This document shows, one piece after another, positions 23,001 to 32,151 of a DNA stretch of 64,000 nucleotides (its first letter is position 1; each line of letters starts with the position of its first letter). A program made the translations under genes and the position numbers. The DNA comes from Plotosus lineatus. Taxonomy: Eukaryota > Chordata > Actinopteri > Siluriformes > Plotosidae. The notes below the pieces were generated by a model. That model worked only from the letters and a program-made list of their open reading frames with translations. It was not told the origin of the DNA and made no database searches. Location of the stretch: NCBI GenBank assembly GCA_024760905.1, contig CM045737.1:17591848-17655847 (forward strand), written 5' to 3'.

Positions 23001-23904
23001 AGAAAACCAATATCATGGGTCAGGCTGTCAGCACAACTCCCACAATCAACATCGGCGATTACACCCTGGAAGTGGTGGACAAGTTCACCTACCTTGGCTC
23101 CACCATCTCCAGCAACCTATCCCTGGATGCTGAGCTAAACGTAAGGATAGGCAAAGCAGCAACATCCATGGCCCGCCTAGCGGCGTGTGTGGAACAACCC
23201 CAGGTTGACCCTAAACACGAAGATGAAGGTGTACCAAGCATGCGTGTTGAACACGCTTCTATACGGCAGTGAGGCCTGGACCCTATACATGCACCAGGAG
23301 CGAAGACTAAACGCCTTTCACCTGCGCAACCTCAGACGACTCCTCGGCATTACCTGGCAGGATCGTGTCTCCAACTCGCGCGTCTTGGCCCAGGCAGGCA
23401 TGTCAAGCATGTTCGCCATCCTCTCCCAGAAGCGCCTGCGCTGGCTCGGACACATCTGCAGGATGGATGAATTCCGCATTCCAAAGGACATCCTCTATGG
23501 CGAGCTCGCCTCAGGAACACGACCAACAGGACGACCCGCCCTGCGCTACAAGGATGTCTGCAAGAGGGACCTGAAGTCATGCAGCATCAACCCAGTAGAT
23601 CTCGAGGCAGCGAGCTCCGACCGCTCTAGCTGGCGTGGAAAGGTAAAATCCGGTGTGCAGCAGGCCGAGGAGGCGAGAGAGATCCAGCATGAGGAGAAGA
23701 AGAACCGCAAACAGCAGAGAATTCTGTCTGCCACAGCCTGCCCCACGATCCCTACTGCAGAATACACTTGCAGCAAGTGTGGTAGGAGCTGCATCTCCCG
23801 CATTGGCTTATTCAGCCACAGCCGGCGCTGCAGCCTCTCAGCTAATTGATAGACCTGCCTAGGTGCAGACTCCATTGTCTCTAGAGACAGACGGATGCCA
23901 AGTG
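20060..23904 (+). mobile_element. LINE-C, nearly full-length APE-type LINE
   Basis: A leader of about 640 bp begins with a perfect hairpin (20068-20086). The polyprotein follows: AP-endonuclease (ATWNVRTM, LLGDFNARVGA, TDHSLVGS), reverse transcriptase (YRGISLLS, FIDLTKAFD, SGVKQGCVLAPTLF, LFADDAALTAH), and a C-terminal CCHC-type finger (CSKCGRSC...). A 14-bp repeat, taatattcattagg, at 20046-20059 and 23905-23918 is the likely target duplication. Alternatively the LINE extends to about 23970 and includes the AATAAA-containing stretch there. Divergence is low compared with LINE-N. The clade was not assigned. Confidence 0.9.
20703..23849 (+). pseudogene. LINE-C ORF2-like polyprotein (endonuclease + reverse transcriptase), frameshifted
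   Basis: The protein can be followed end to end through at least five frame changes, near 21045, 21495, 21935, 22165-22205 and 23180-23200. Catalytic features survive: G-D-F-N-A endonuclease motif, D-x-x-K-A-F in RT motif A, and F-A-D-D in motif C at 22895-22906. The C-terminal finger at about 23767-23835 follows C-x2-C-x12-H-x4-C. An earlier part encodes YGSEAWTLYMHQERRL and HICRMDEFRIP, typical of LINE C-terminal regions. Not functional as it stands, but the breaks look few and recent. Confidence 0.87.
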
Positions 23905-24424
23905 TAATATTCATTAGGATTTGTACTTTGTTCTTTGTATGATCTCTTCAATAAAATTTACTTACATCCTAACACAAAAGAAAGAACTCTCCGCTTTGCT
24001 GGGATTCACATCAGTACAGGTTGTGTTCTAAACGAGTTCAACGGCACCCTTGTGCACTTGAAAGACCGGAAGTCTGTATAACCCACAGCAAGTACACTAC
24101 TTTTGCGAGTACACTACTTTTGGTATTGAGCGCTTCACATATTGTAAGCGTTGATTGTCTGGTTTAAGCTTCATGTAAAGTAACTTGGTAATAAATAAGT
24201 GACTTATTTGAAATCAATGTTGATATTATTTGATATATTTGATATTATTTGATATTATACAATGTTATGTTTATAATAATTTATTTAGGGGTGTTTTATG
24301 AGATACGGTAACGGTATTTATGGATGTATAGTCCAGTATGAGCGTCATACGTCACACGTCATACGTCACTGTAACAACTTGGGCCGTCCAGAACCAATTA
24401 AAAACGTAAGTCGGGGAGCATCTG

Positions 24425-24814
24425 TACACAGAAGGGACACTGCCCTGGGATACCAGGTGCTGTGAAGGGATTGGGGAAAGGCAAATAGAAGGGAAAGCCG
24501 AAAGGAAGAAAGAAAGAAAGCCTGAATCCATGAGCTCGATTTTGTTGTCATGTGTCCACACAGGCACCACTGATGGTGCTGAGGGCACTCTCACATCCCA
24601 GCATGCACTATTCTCTTATTTTACAGATGAATGTTTCTGTAAACATACATACACCATGCAAACATTTTCAGAGCACTGTCAGAGCTGAGAATTATTATGT
24701 AACTCTGGCAATATCTTGAACAAATCAAAACCTGTTCAGAATTCATTGGCATGTTTGGATTTGTTGGTGGATTCCAGTTCATCACGTTAATGAGTATGAA
24801 AGTTCTCGAGCAAC
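24425..24814. other. Unassigned sequence upstream of the nudt14 promoter
   Basis: No gene or interspersed repeat was recognised. A short purine-rich tract (gaaaggaagaaagaaagaaag-like) is at 24499-24521. Confidence 0.5.
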
Positions 24815-25373
24815 TGACAGGTGAGCGCGCGCGGTAAAATCATTCAGAGGGTTTGTGCTCTCGTGACTCGTGTTATGTGACACCTAAATGAGGTGCACGT
24901 ATTCGTGTTGGCGGGAAAGGGGGCGGGGCGCTGAAGGCACGAGCCGTGCACTGCTTGGTTCGCGCGACTGACCTGCCGCGCGCCAAAAAAAAAACAAAAA
25001 ACAAAAAAAAAAAAAGTACCTCACAGGTTGCACTTCGGGGCGGGGAAAAAAAATCTGCTCCGCTTTTCCCCATCACGCTTCCTTTTTGAGAAGGAATGAA
25101 AGTCAGGATTGTTATCCGCACTTTTTTTTTTTTGGCTGATCTTCAAATCCTTCGAGTTTCGTCTCGAGCTCAAAACTGCAAAGAAAACGCCACGCGTACA
25201 TTTGAAATAAAAATGCCAATGTTATTTTTATATGTACTTCCCAGGCTTCCGTAGACATTACAGTGGCAAGAGGGGCTGCGGTTGGTGTGTGTATGTGTGT
25301 GTGTGTGTGTGTGTGTGTATTGAGGAACTCTGACTGTATGTGCATGTATATATCCTGTATGTGTCCGTGAGCC
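24815..25373 (+). promoter_or_regulatory. GC-rich putative nudt14 promoter and 5' UTR
   Basis: Just upstream of exon 1 the AT-rich background gives way to CpG-rich sequence, such as gagcgcgcgcggt near 24823 and gcgcgactgacctgccgcgcgcc near 24961. A GC box (gggggcggggcg, 24919-24930) directly follows an E2F-like site (TTGGCGGGAAA, 24908-24918). A second GC box (ggggcgggg) is at 25037-25045. No TATA box is at an obvious distance. The transcription start cannot be placed. The region just before the ATG contains a (GT)n tract. Confidence 0.5.
25285..25319 (+). repeat. (GT)n microsatellite in presumed 5' UTR
   Basis: This is an almost pure GT run with one interruption, ending 55 bases before the nudt14 start codon. 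If transcription starts in the GC-rich block upstream, the run is in the 5' leader or proximal promoter. Confidence 0.85.
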
Positions 25374-25454
25374 ATGGAGCAGATTAATAACATTCAGGTG
25401 GTTCCGTGTACCAGCTCGAATTATCTGAAACCGTTCACGGTGCATTATAGTCAG
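25374..25454 (+). CDS. nudt14: nudt14 exon 1 (UDP-glucose pyrophosphatase, first coding exon)
   Basis: This is the first coding exon of the Nudix hydrolase NUDT14, a cytosolic enzyme known to hydrolyse UDP-glucose to UMP and glucose 1-phosphate. The ATG lies in a gccATGg context. It encodes 27 residues, starting MEQINNIQVVPC and ending YLKPFTVHYSQ, and stops exactly at CAG|GTGAGT, a consensus donor in phase 0. As I recall it, human NUDT14 exon 1 also has 27 residues, with the same Cys and a Y-L-x-P-(F/L)-T-(V/L)-H-Y-x-Q ending. Exon 2 was found independently at 58120 and continues the protein in frame. The catalytic Nudix box is in later exons outside the window. The exon is too short to stand out as an open frame. 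The assignment rests on motif recall plus splice-site agreement. Confidence 0.88.
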
Positions 25455-25744
25455 GTGAGTCGGAAATGAAGCTCACATTCACACACCGTCACTCTCAGAC
25501 TCCACTCATGCTGGTGTTATTAGCCCAGCTCCCTTTCTTCTCCGGTTTACTGCAGTTATCGGAGAAACACCGTCGGCTTTGTGCTTCAGAGTCATGTTGT
25601 CTCGAACTCAGGTGAGCGGTTCATTTCCCGCAGTGTGTGTCGTCAACATTTCGCTAAAACAAAACCTTTAGCTTGGCTAGCAGCGTGCTAACAGGCTACT
25701 ATTCAACCTTCTGATGTGATATACATGGTTTATAACAGGTGTAC

Positions 25745-25745
25745 G

Positions 25746-25787
<42 letters not shown>

Positions 25788-25819
25788 ATATGTATGCGTA
25801 CTGTAAATCTACACCCACA

Positions 25820-25872
<53 letters not shown>

Positions 25873-25895
25873 CACTGTGTGTGTGGATATATACT

Positions 25896-25968
<73 letters not shown>

Positions 25969-26215
25969 GTGTGGATATATACTGTACACACACATATATA
26001 TACGTGTGTGTATGTGAGGGTGTATACTGTATATATCCACAAACACACAGTATATATTATATAATATATGTACGTGTGTGTATGTATATACAGTGAGTGT
26101 ATATGTATGTATATATATACACACACACACATATTTGTGTGTGTATACCCTATATATCCACACACACACATATATGTATGTGTACACTGTATATATCCAC
26201 ACACACTTTTTTTTT
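25745..26215 (+). repeat. Compound (CA)n/(TA)n microsatellite block
   Basis: This starts with (AC)n at 25748-25785 and (TA)n at 25827-25868. Further (AC)n and (TA)n runs alternate to 26215, joined by short tgtgtggatatatactgtacac-like units. All long frames here are artefacts of the dinucleotide repeats. The block lies 290 bp inside intron 1. Confidence 0.95.
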
Positions 26216-26220
26216 TTTTT

Positions 26221-26530
26221 GGATTGATTAACTGTTTGGATTTTTTTTGATACCCAAGCCGAGCGGCTCATCAGGTCGGTGCTTATCCCCGGTTTCCGTA
26301 GCGTGACGCAATCAGGAGTTAAAGTACTCCTGGATGGGACGCTAGTCCATCGCAGGTTACCTTCCCAGTATATTTTTACTGGTACCCATTTATACTGCTG
26401 GGTGAACAGAGGCACACTTGTGGTTGAGACCTTGCCCAGGGGTCTTAGCACAGTGAGGGTCTCAGTGGGATTTGAACTCACAACCTCCCCATCATGAGCC
26501 CAACATTCTAACCACTACACCACCGGCTCC
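26221..26530 (-). mobile_element. SINE-3, tRNA-derived, minus strand
   Basis: On the minus strand it begins ggagccggtggtgtagtggt, an A-box-like start. The B-box-like gagttcaaatcc follows at the usual spacing, then a body (gacctgatgagccgctcgg) and a tail ending in aaacagttaatcaatcc. The tRNA-like head differs from SINE-1 and SINE-2. It splits the microsatellite block. Confidence 0.8.
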
Positions 26531-26551
26531 ACAGTATACATATGCGTACAT

Positions 26552-26582
<31 letters not shown>

Positions 26583-26700
26583 TATTTATATGTGTATACT
26601 GTATATATCCACACACACACCACACATGTATATATACTGTGTGTAAATACTGTGTATCCCTGTGTGTATATGTGTGTGTGTATATATATATATATATCAA
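26531..26700 (+). repeat. Compound (ACAT)n/(CA)n/(TA)n microsatellite
   Basis: catacatacatacatacat-type repeats are followed by CA and TA runs with the same tgtatatatccacacac units as the block left of SINE-3. The two blocks were one tract before the SINE inserted. Confidence 0.9.
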
Positions 26701-27358
26701 CCCCTGTAATGATTCATACTACCGTTATGTAATCAAATTATAATGTTTATTTATTTTTTGGAGCCACACAACCTGTTTATTACTGCCCATAAACACCCTA
26801 TAAATAATACAGTGATGCATTTAATCCATTCAAAGGGCAAGCTCGTAAGCCAAAAAATTCGTCAGATGAAACAATTATTCCCATAAGAAATAACAAAGGC
26901 CGTGGCTACCTGTATAATCATACATCTTTTTTGCTATTTGTATCGCAATCCTTTTGCGCATAGGCGTTGACGCACTACCTACTGGAAAGCAAAACCTCAT
27001 AGGAATATGGTGCCGTGTGGGTAGTCACTCTGAATAACGAAACCAATTATTCTGTTCCAACCCCCTCCCAAACTCATATAACCTGCCACAGACACGTATA
27101 TATTTGATCTTATATATTAAAGATAAACATGTTAAACAATAAATATTTCATAATAATAATAATACATGTACATGAACAATAATTAATAATAAAAAAAGAA
27201 TAAACAATAATTCCGCTCACCCTTCCTGTCATCGACTGTGGCGAAGATGTCACATGGTCAGGCACGAGGTGGTGCGTAACGAAGGAGGAGGTGAATTTTG
27301 TGTGTGTACACGCTATGAATGCCAGCGAGGAAAGGCTCGTGCTGAGCTCCCACAAGGC
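26701..27358. other. Unassigned intronic sequence
   Basis: AT-rich. The part 26800-27060 has phrases reminiscent of a Tigger-type repeat (attcccataagaaataac, ttattctgttcc), but no terminal repeats could be fixed. Confidence 0.4.
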
Positions 27359-27689
27359 TAGTGCTTCTCAAATAATGGGGGCGCGTATGAGCCTGGGAAC
27401 ATGCTTTTTTGCCATACTGTACTAGAATTAAGTGTAATTATGCATCCACTACGGTAGTTGGCAGTCTCATTGTTGCTCTTTGGTGTCGGGCAGTGGTTCT
27501 TAACCTTGTTGGCGGTACTGAACCCCACCATTTTCACATGCTTATTCACCGAACCCTCCTTTATTGAAAAATAAAATATGATCTTTTTTTAAATTCAAGA
27601 CATAGGTATGTTTTTACTAGGGCACCAAAATGAACCGTGCATTAACATCACTGTGACCAAAGAACAAAACCACCAATGCATGAACTCCC

Positions 27690-27922
27690 CCATCACAACT
27701 ACTTACATTATGTGAGGTGCGCATGAGTGTGTGCACACGCATCTGTGTGTGCATGCGCGCACGTGTCTGTATATGTGTGTATTTGTTTTATTTACATCTT
27801 ATGCATTATTTTTGAATGTTTAATTGTTATTATAAGCATTTATAGTATTGAATATGTATTTATTGATATTATATACACAAAGTAGACGTCAGTCAGCGGG
27901 GGTTGATCCTACTTCGCAAACC
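27690..27922 (+). mobile_element. MITE M fragment inside the inner hAT
   Basis: The strings aactacttacattatgtgagg, gcattatttttgaatgttta, gaatatgtatttattgatat and gatcctacttcgca match the central and right part of MITE M. Both terminal repeats are missing. Confidence 0.75.
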
Positions 27923-28140
27923 ATGCAGATAGGACGCTGATTAGCATTATGTTCCGTTATATATGTGAATCCATGTTGTACATATTCGTTCGACCACTTT
28001 CTTTTTTTGCTCAACAGAGTATGGATTAAAACATTTAAGAAAGAAATCACACAACAAACCATAACAACGGTCACAAGTCGACTACTGGGCGCACCAAATT
28101 TCCTGCAGCACAGATTGGCCAAGCAATGTAGCGTGATCAC
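27889..28140 (-). pseudogene. hAT transposase (ZBED/FAM200-like) N-terminal remnant
   Basis: Within the frame, KKRKWSNEYVQHGFTYI is followed by NANQRPICMVCEV. This is the K-R-K-W-x-x-E-Y-V-x-x-G-F-T start and first C-x-x-C of the zinc finger typical of hAT proteins related to ZBED/FAM200. The true start is near the SKKRKW segment, so the upstream residues of the frame are probably not coding. It runs into MITE M sequence after EVGS, so only the beginning of the protein remains. Confidence 0.7.
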
Positions 28141-28413
28141 CTGCAGCCAGTGATGGCCAAGCAGGGCGTGTCGTCATGAATATGAGTCAGGTGTGTGTCT
28201 TGACCTCCACCGAACCCCTGAGACTGACTCACCGAACCCCTAGGGTTCGATCGAACCCAGGTTAAGAACCACTGGTGTCGAGGAAAAAAAGCACCAAGCA
28301 AATGCTATATAAAGTGCACCAAACACTATTTATAGTCGCGTGCTGGAGGGGGGTGTTTTTTTTTTTTTTCCTTCCTAGAGGGGGCATCACAGAAAATAAT
28401 TGAGAAGCACTTT

Positions 28414-28659
28414 GACAAGGCATTCTCTGAGTGCAGAGGAAAATACGCAGAAGAATATGAGGCTAATTGCCCGGAAAAGTAATTTCGAGGAGAGCTTGTA
28501 AAGTGAATTTTTGCTCGTTGGATGGAGCTCGTATCATGGAAAAATTGTTAAAAGGGACACTCGTTAGATGTATGATTTCCTCATTTTTTGTTAAGGTTTA
28601 AGTTTAATCCATTAATTTCAAGTGACCAATCAGTTAATCTAGTAATAATTTATTCTTTA
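28414..28659. other. Unassigned intronic sequence
   Basis: No gene or repeat recognised. Confidence 0.45.
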
Positions 28660-28890
28660 AAATGCTTAATCCGAATTAGTGTCATAGGAAGGCTGGCACC
28701 AGTCTCAGGCTGTGTCTGGGCGAAGGCGAGGTACACCCTGAAAGGTTTGCCAGACTATTGCAAGGAGAATACCCACACACTCACTCACACTAAGGGGTGA
28801 TTTGGAATAGCCAATTAACCGAATGTACATGTTTTTTGACTGTGTGATTTGAGATCCTCTTCTTTATAGCAGCGTGTAATATTAGCACTC
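28660..28890 (-). mobile_element. SINE-2 fragment, minus strand
   Basis: The tail-side part (cttaatccgaattagtgtc, gcgaggtacaccctgaaagg, atttggaatagccaattaac) is present. The tRNA-like head is missing or degraded. Confidence 0.65.
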
Positions 28891-28894
28891 AGTC

Positions 28895-29219
28895 ATTTGG
28901 CAAACTGCATAATCTTACTATGGGTGCATTGAGGCTGGTCCTATCTCGGCTGACACTGTTTGACAGCAGGGTACACCGGCCTGTCAAACCACTGCAGGGA
29001 GACACCCACATAAGCCTGTACACTCACTCACACCCGGGGTCAATTTGGAACAACCAGTTAGCCTAATATGCATGTCTTTATACTGTGGAAGGAAACCAGA
29101 GTACCCAGAGGGAACTCGCACAAAGCATGGGGAAAGCATGTAAACTCCACAAAGAAAGGACTTAAACCCAGGACCTTCTTTCTGAGGTGGACATGTTAGC
29201 CTCTATGCCAGCATACCAT
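28895..29219 (-). mobile_element. SINE-2, minus strand
   Basis: A more complete copy: gtacaccggcctgtcaaacc, tcaatttggaacaaccagtt, catgtctttatactgtggaa, catgtaaactccacaaagaa and aaacccaggaccttctttctg, ending in the head-side gttagcctctatgcc. Confidence 0.78.
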
Positions 29220-31783
29220 GCAATGTTGGTTACTTATTTTTATATTTTCATCAAATACATGATTTGTAAATTTTTCAGCACTGTTGAAAGAAGGCACTAA
29301 GTATTTCTTTTATCCCCCCGCCCCCCAATATGGAAGTTCCCAGAGATCTTTTATTATAGCAAGACCTCAATTTTACTCACAATATTCTACGTTCATTTGT
29401 CATCTATTCATGAATTCATTTGTGTTAACAAATTTATTTCTCACTCTATTTTTTGGGATGTCAGAGCTGTGGTAAACTTTTCATCAAATTCATCAAAATG
29501 TCTGTCTTTTTTTTCCTCTCCTGCTGCCCTGACATTCGTGAAGTGTCACTTATTGTGCAGCACCTGTGGTTGCTTCCTCTCTGATTGTTGTTCTCCATCT
29601 GTATTTGGCGCTATATGCATTTTTAACGTTTCAGTAATGCTTCCTCTTAAGTTAAAGCAGCAATCCCCAGGTCTAGGCCTATTGTTCTTTATATGATGTC
29701 TTAGTCGGCCACATCCGGTGCCTGGTCCCGGCATGTATGGAATGCACGGTGAAATCACACTGCATGCACGTGGGAATCTCACTCATTTTGGTAATGTGCC
29801 GGTGATGCATATTGTGCAAAAAAAAAAACCCACTCTCAGTCCACTCTGTACTCACGTGGAAGAACAAAATTCCAGATTGATGTCATTTGCAAAATTGTCT
29901 TTGTGCGTGGGGAAGACTGTGTTTAGCTGGTGTTGGGTAATCAGCTAATGACAGGATAAGTGAACTGTGGGGAAAGGGAAACGTGATTAAAGACCAAAGG
30001 CACAGAGGAAGTTAAGACTATGCTGTATTTTATTGTTGGGTTTTGGAAATTTGTAAAGTTGCATCACTTCAGGACTTCAGCTGAATCCTCCCTCTGCCCT
30101 TGGAGGTGCTCACGTGCACATGCTCCACCCTGACTGCTGGTTTATGCCCATTCGGGCTCCACACAGCAAGAGAGATTTTGGAGTGTTTGATTGGATGTTC
30201 CCAGCCCATGATTGGTCAGTGTTTTTACAGTTTAAATGTTCTCAGTATTATAGACGAGTAGTGCTGAGGTGGCATTGCTGTCTTGCAGCTACAGGGTATT
30301 TAGTTTGATCCTGAGCTCTAATCCTGTGTGGGATTTTTTTTTTTTTGTCAATATGGGTTTCCTTTTTTTCCAAACCCATTAACGTGACAGTATATTGGTT
30401 TGAGTGTACCCAGTGTCCAGATAGTGCTCAAAAATATACCCACTGTATATTCCTGTCTCACTCCCAGTGCTCCATGGATAGGCCTTATCTCGATTATAAT
30501 ATATATTATATAACCCTAATGAAGAGAATACAAATGAAAGAATATTATACCTGACCTTGGTGATGCTGGTGATGATTTATATGACTTTCCTTGGTGATGC
30601 TGAAGATATGATTGGCACCCTCAAAATATTTTAGTCTAAGATGGTGAACTGTATCAGTGCCTCCACCTGACAGTGAAAATCTGGCTTGTACAGGGATTGT
30701 CTACTTGGTTCGTTTATGTAGTTTTGTCCTTCACCTATACTACGGCACAGTTTAAAAGAAGGGGAAATGCCCTTCAAATCTAAATCAAATAACCTTACAT
30801 GGTCTTTTTTTTCAGGCGCTGCATTAGATAAGTGGCAGCTCCCCCCCTCCCATTAGATTTTGCAGCAGCCACAGCAGCCGCAGCACTGAGTCAGTGTGCT
30901 GTGCCACCCACATGTCCCTGCTGGCACTATGTACCAGGAGACTGCCGCTACCAACTTTCTTACAGTCTGTAGTCATACTTCATACCACCACCACTACTGT
31001 GTACATGACTTGGACCACCTGAGCACAGCATTCCTATCCGGGGACTTGGGGGCACTATAGATATCCAGTGCTTTTTCACTTGAGGGTGCACCAGCAACCG
31101 AGACTGCGAGTTAGCTTTAATTTAAACAGTGGAATTTCAGTGCCATGCATTCAATTTCAAGGACATTCTATAAGTATAAAGTGTTCGATTTAGTACTTAT
31201 GAGAACTTTTATATACTTTGATTGTCCCGATTCTTTGTAGAAATGCTGATTTATTACAAATAAAAATTATAAAACTGTTATAGTATGTTGACTGACACAC
31301 AAGCTGTGGTTGGTTACTATAGTCGTCAAATGCGACCCCCTACCCCCACCCCGCTAGATTAAGACCTAATTAATTAGTTGATAAATTTTATAATGACATT
31401 CACATTGCACAGAGCGGCTCTTGTGCAAACCTGGGATTCACTCATGTTTTCTATGCCAGCAGCTGAGCCAACACGGTCAACTGCTCCAGCTGCCAGCCTG
31501 CTGCTATAGCCACAGGGGTCTAAGCCAGAGAGGAGGGGTATCAAAGAGAGCATGTTGTGGAGAGAGGTGGGGAGGAGGTGGTGGATTAGGACAGGGGCTG
31601 GTGGATGGACAACGGTGTGGATCTGGTAGCGAGGAACAGATGAGGAACAATAGGGCCAGGCACACTGGAGTGAGCAAAGGGTGAAGAAGAAAAGGAAATG
31701 TGGCAGTTATTGGTCGGAGATGTCTTATGACCTTTTCTGATGATAGGGTGTGTGCTCTTTTGTAGATAGTCAACCAATCATCT
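29220..31783. other. Unassigned intronic sequence
   Basis: Ordinary sequence. Frames at 29397-29696, 31421-31684 and 31504-31773 have biased composition but no domain. A poly-A at 29820-29828 and a poly-T at 30332-30344 are the only simple repeats. No NUDT14 exon motif was found. Confidence 0.5.
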
Positions 31784-32140
31784 TTTCCTTTCGGCTTTTC
31801 CCTTCAGGGGTCACCACAGCAAATCATGTGCCTCCATCTCAGCCTATCCTCTGCATCTTCTACTCTTACTCCAACTACCTTCATGTCCTTGTTCACCACA
31901 TCCATAAATCTTCTCTGTGGTCTTCCTCTAGGTCTTCTGCCTGGTAGTTCCAACCTCAGCATCCTACTACCTATATACTCACTATCCCTCCTCTGTACAT
32001 GTCCAAACCATCTCAATCTATCCTCTCTGACTTTGTCTCCAAAACCTCTTACATGTGCTGTGTCCCTCTGATGTACTCATTCCTGATCCTATCTATCCTC
32101 GTTACTCCCAAAGAGAACCTCAACATTTTCATCCGAGTCC
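31784..32140 (-). mobile_element. LINE-R, 5'-truncated copy R1, minus strand
   Basis: The minus strand encodes RWFGHVQRRDSEYIGSRM, LPGRRPRGRPQRRFMDVV and AEDRLRWRHMI and ends ctgaagggaaaagccgaaag. An 11-bp target duplication, accaatcatct, is at 31773-31783 and 32141-32151. The protein signature (G-H-V-Q-R-R-D, then P-G-R-R-P-x-G-R-P) is shared by fish RTE-like LINE C-termini. RTE affiliation is an inference from memory. Confidence 0.9.
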
Positions 32141-32151
32141 ACCAATCATCT

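Larger units (their letters stand above)
19944..24424 (+). mobile_element. Tigger-like element T2, hosting LINE-C
   Basis: The left terminus caggagctccccgacttacg follows TA, and the right terminus aagtcggggagcatctg precedes TA. The right internal part (gatattatttgatatt, gaccggaagtctgtataacc, tcacatattgtaagcgttga) matches T4 in reverse orientation. The segment expected to hold the HTH gene has been lost. The interior is occupied by a LINE. Confidence 0.85.
27491..28274 (-). mobile_element. hAT element (inner) with transposase N-terminal remnant
   Basis: The termini CAGTGGTTCTTAACCTTG and ...CAGGTTAAGAACCACTG are a near-perfect inverted pair. The 8-bp flanks are gtgtcggg (27483-27490) and gtgtcgag (28275-28282). 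The interior encodes a hAT-like N-terminus on the minus strand and also carries a fragment of MITE M. Confidence 0.88.
27359..28413. mobile_element. hAT-type element (outer), hosting a second hAT
   Basis: The inverted termini are tagtgcttctcaaataatgg and, at the right end, aataattgagaagcactt. They are flanked by an 8-bp near-duplication, cacaaggc (27351-27358) and gacaaggc (28414-28421). An 8-bp target duplication is characteristic of hAT elements. No transposase was recognised in the outer element itself. Confidence 0.75.

Noticed and set aside
22188..23849. Host zinc-finger gene from the C-terminal C-x2-C finger
   Set aside because: The finger is at the end of a LINE reverse transcriptase frame and is a known feature of such LINE proteins.
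25716..26481. Long open frames of up to 244 codons on both strands
   Set aside because: They are produced by (CA)n and (TA)n tracts, giving THTHTH and YIYIYI strings. They carry no protein signal.
31421..31773. Overlapping frames of 87 and 89 codons on opposite strands
   Set aside because: Both are compositionally driven (G-rich on one strand, P/S-rich on the other) and have no domain or splice context.
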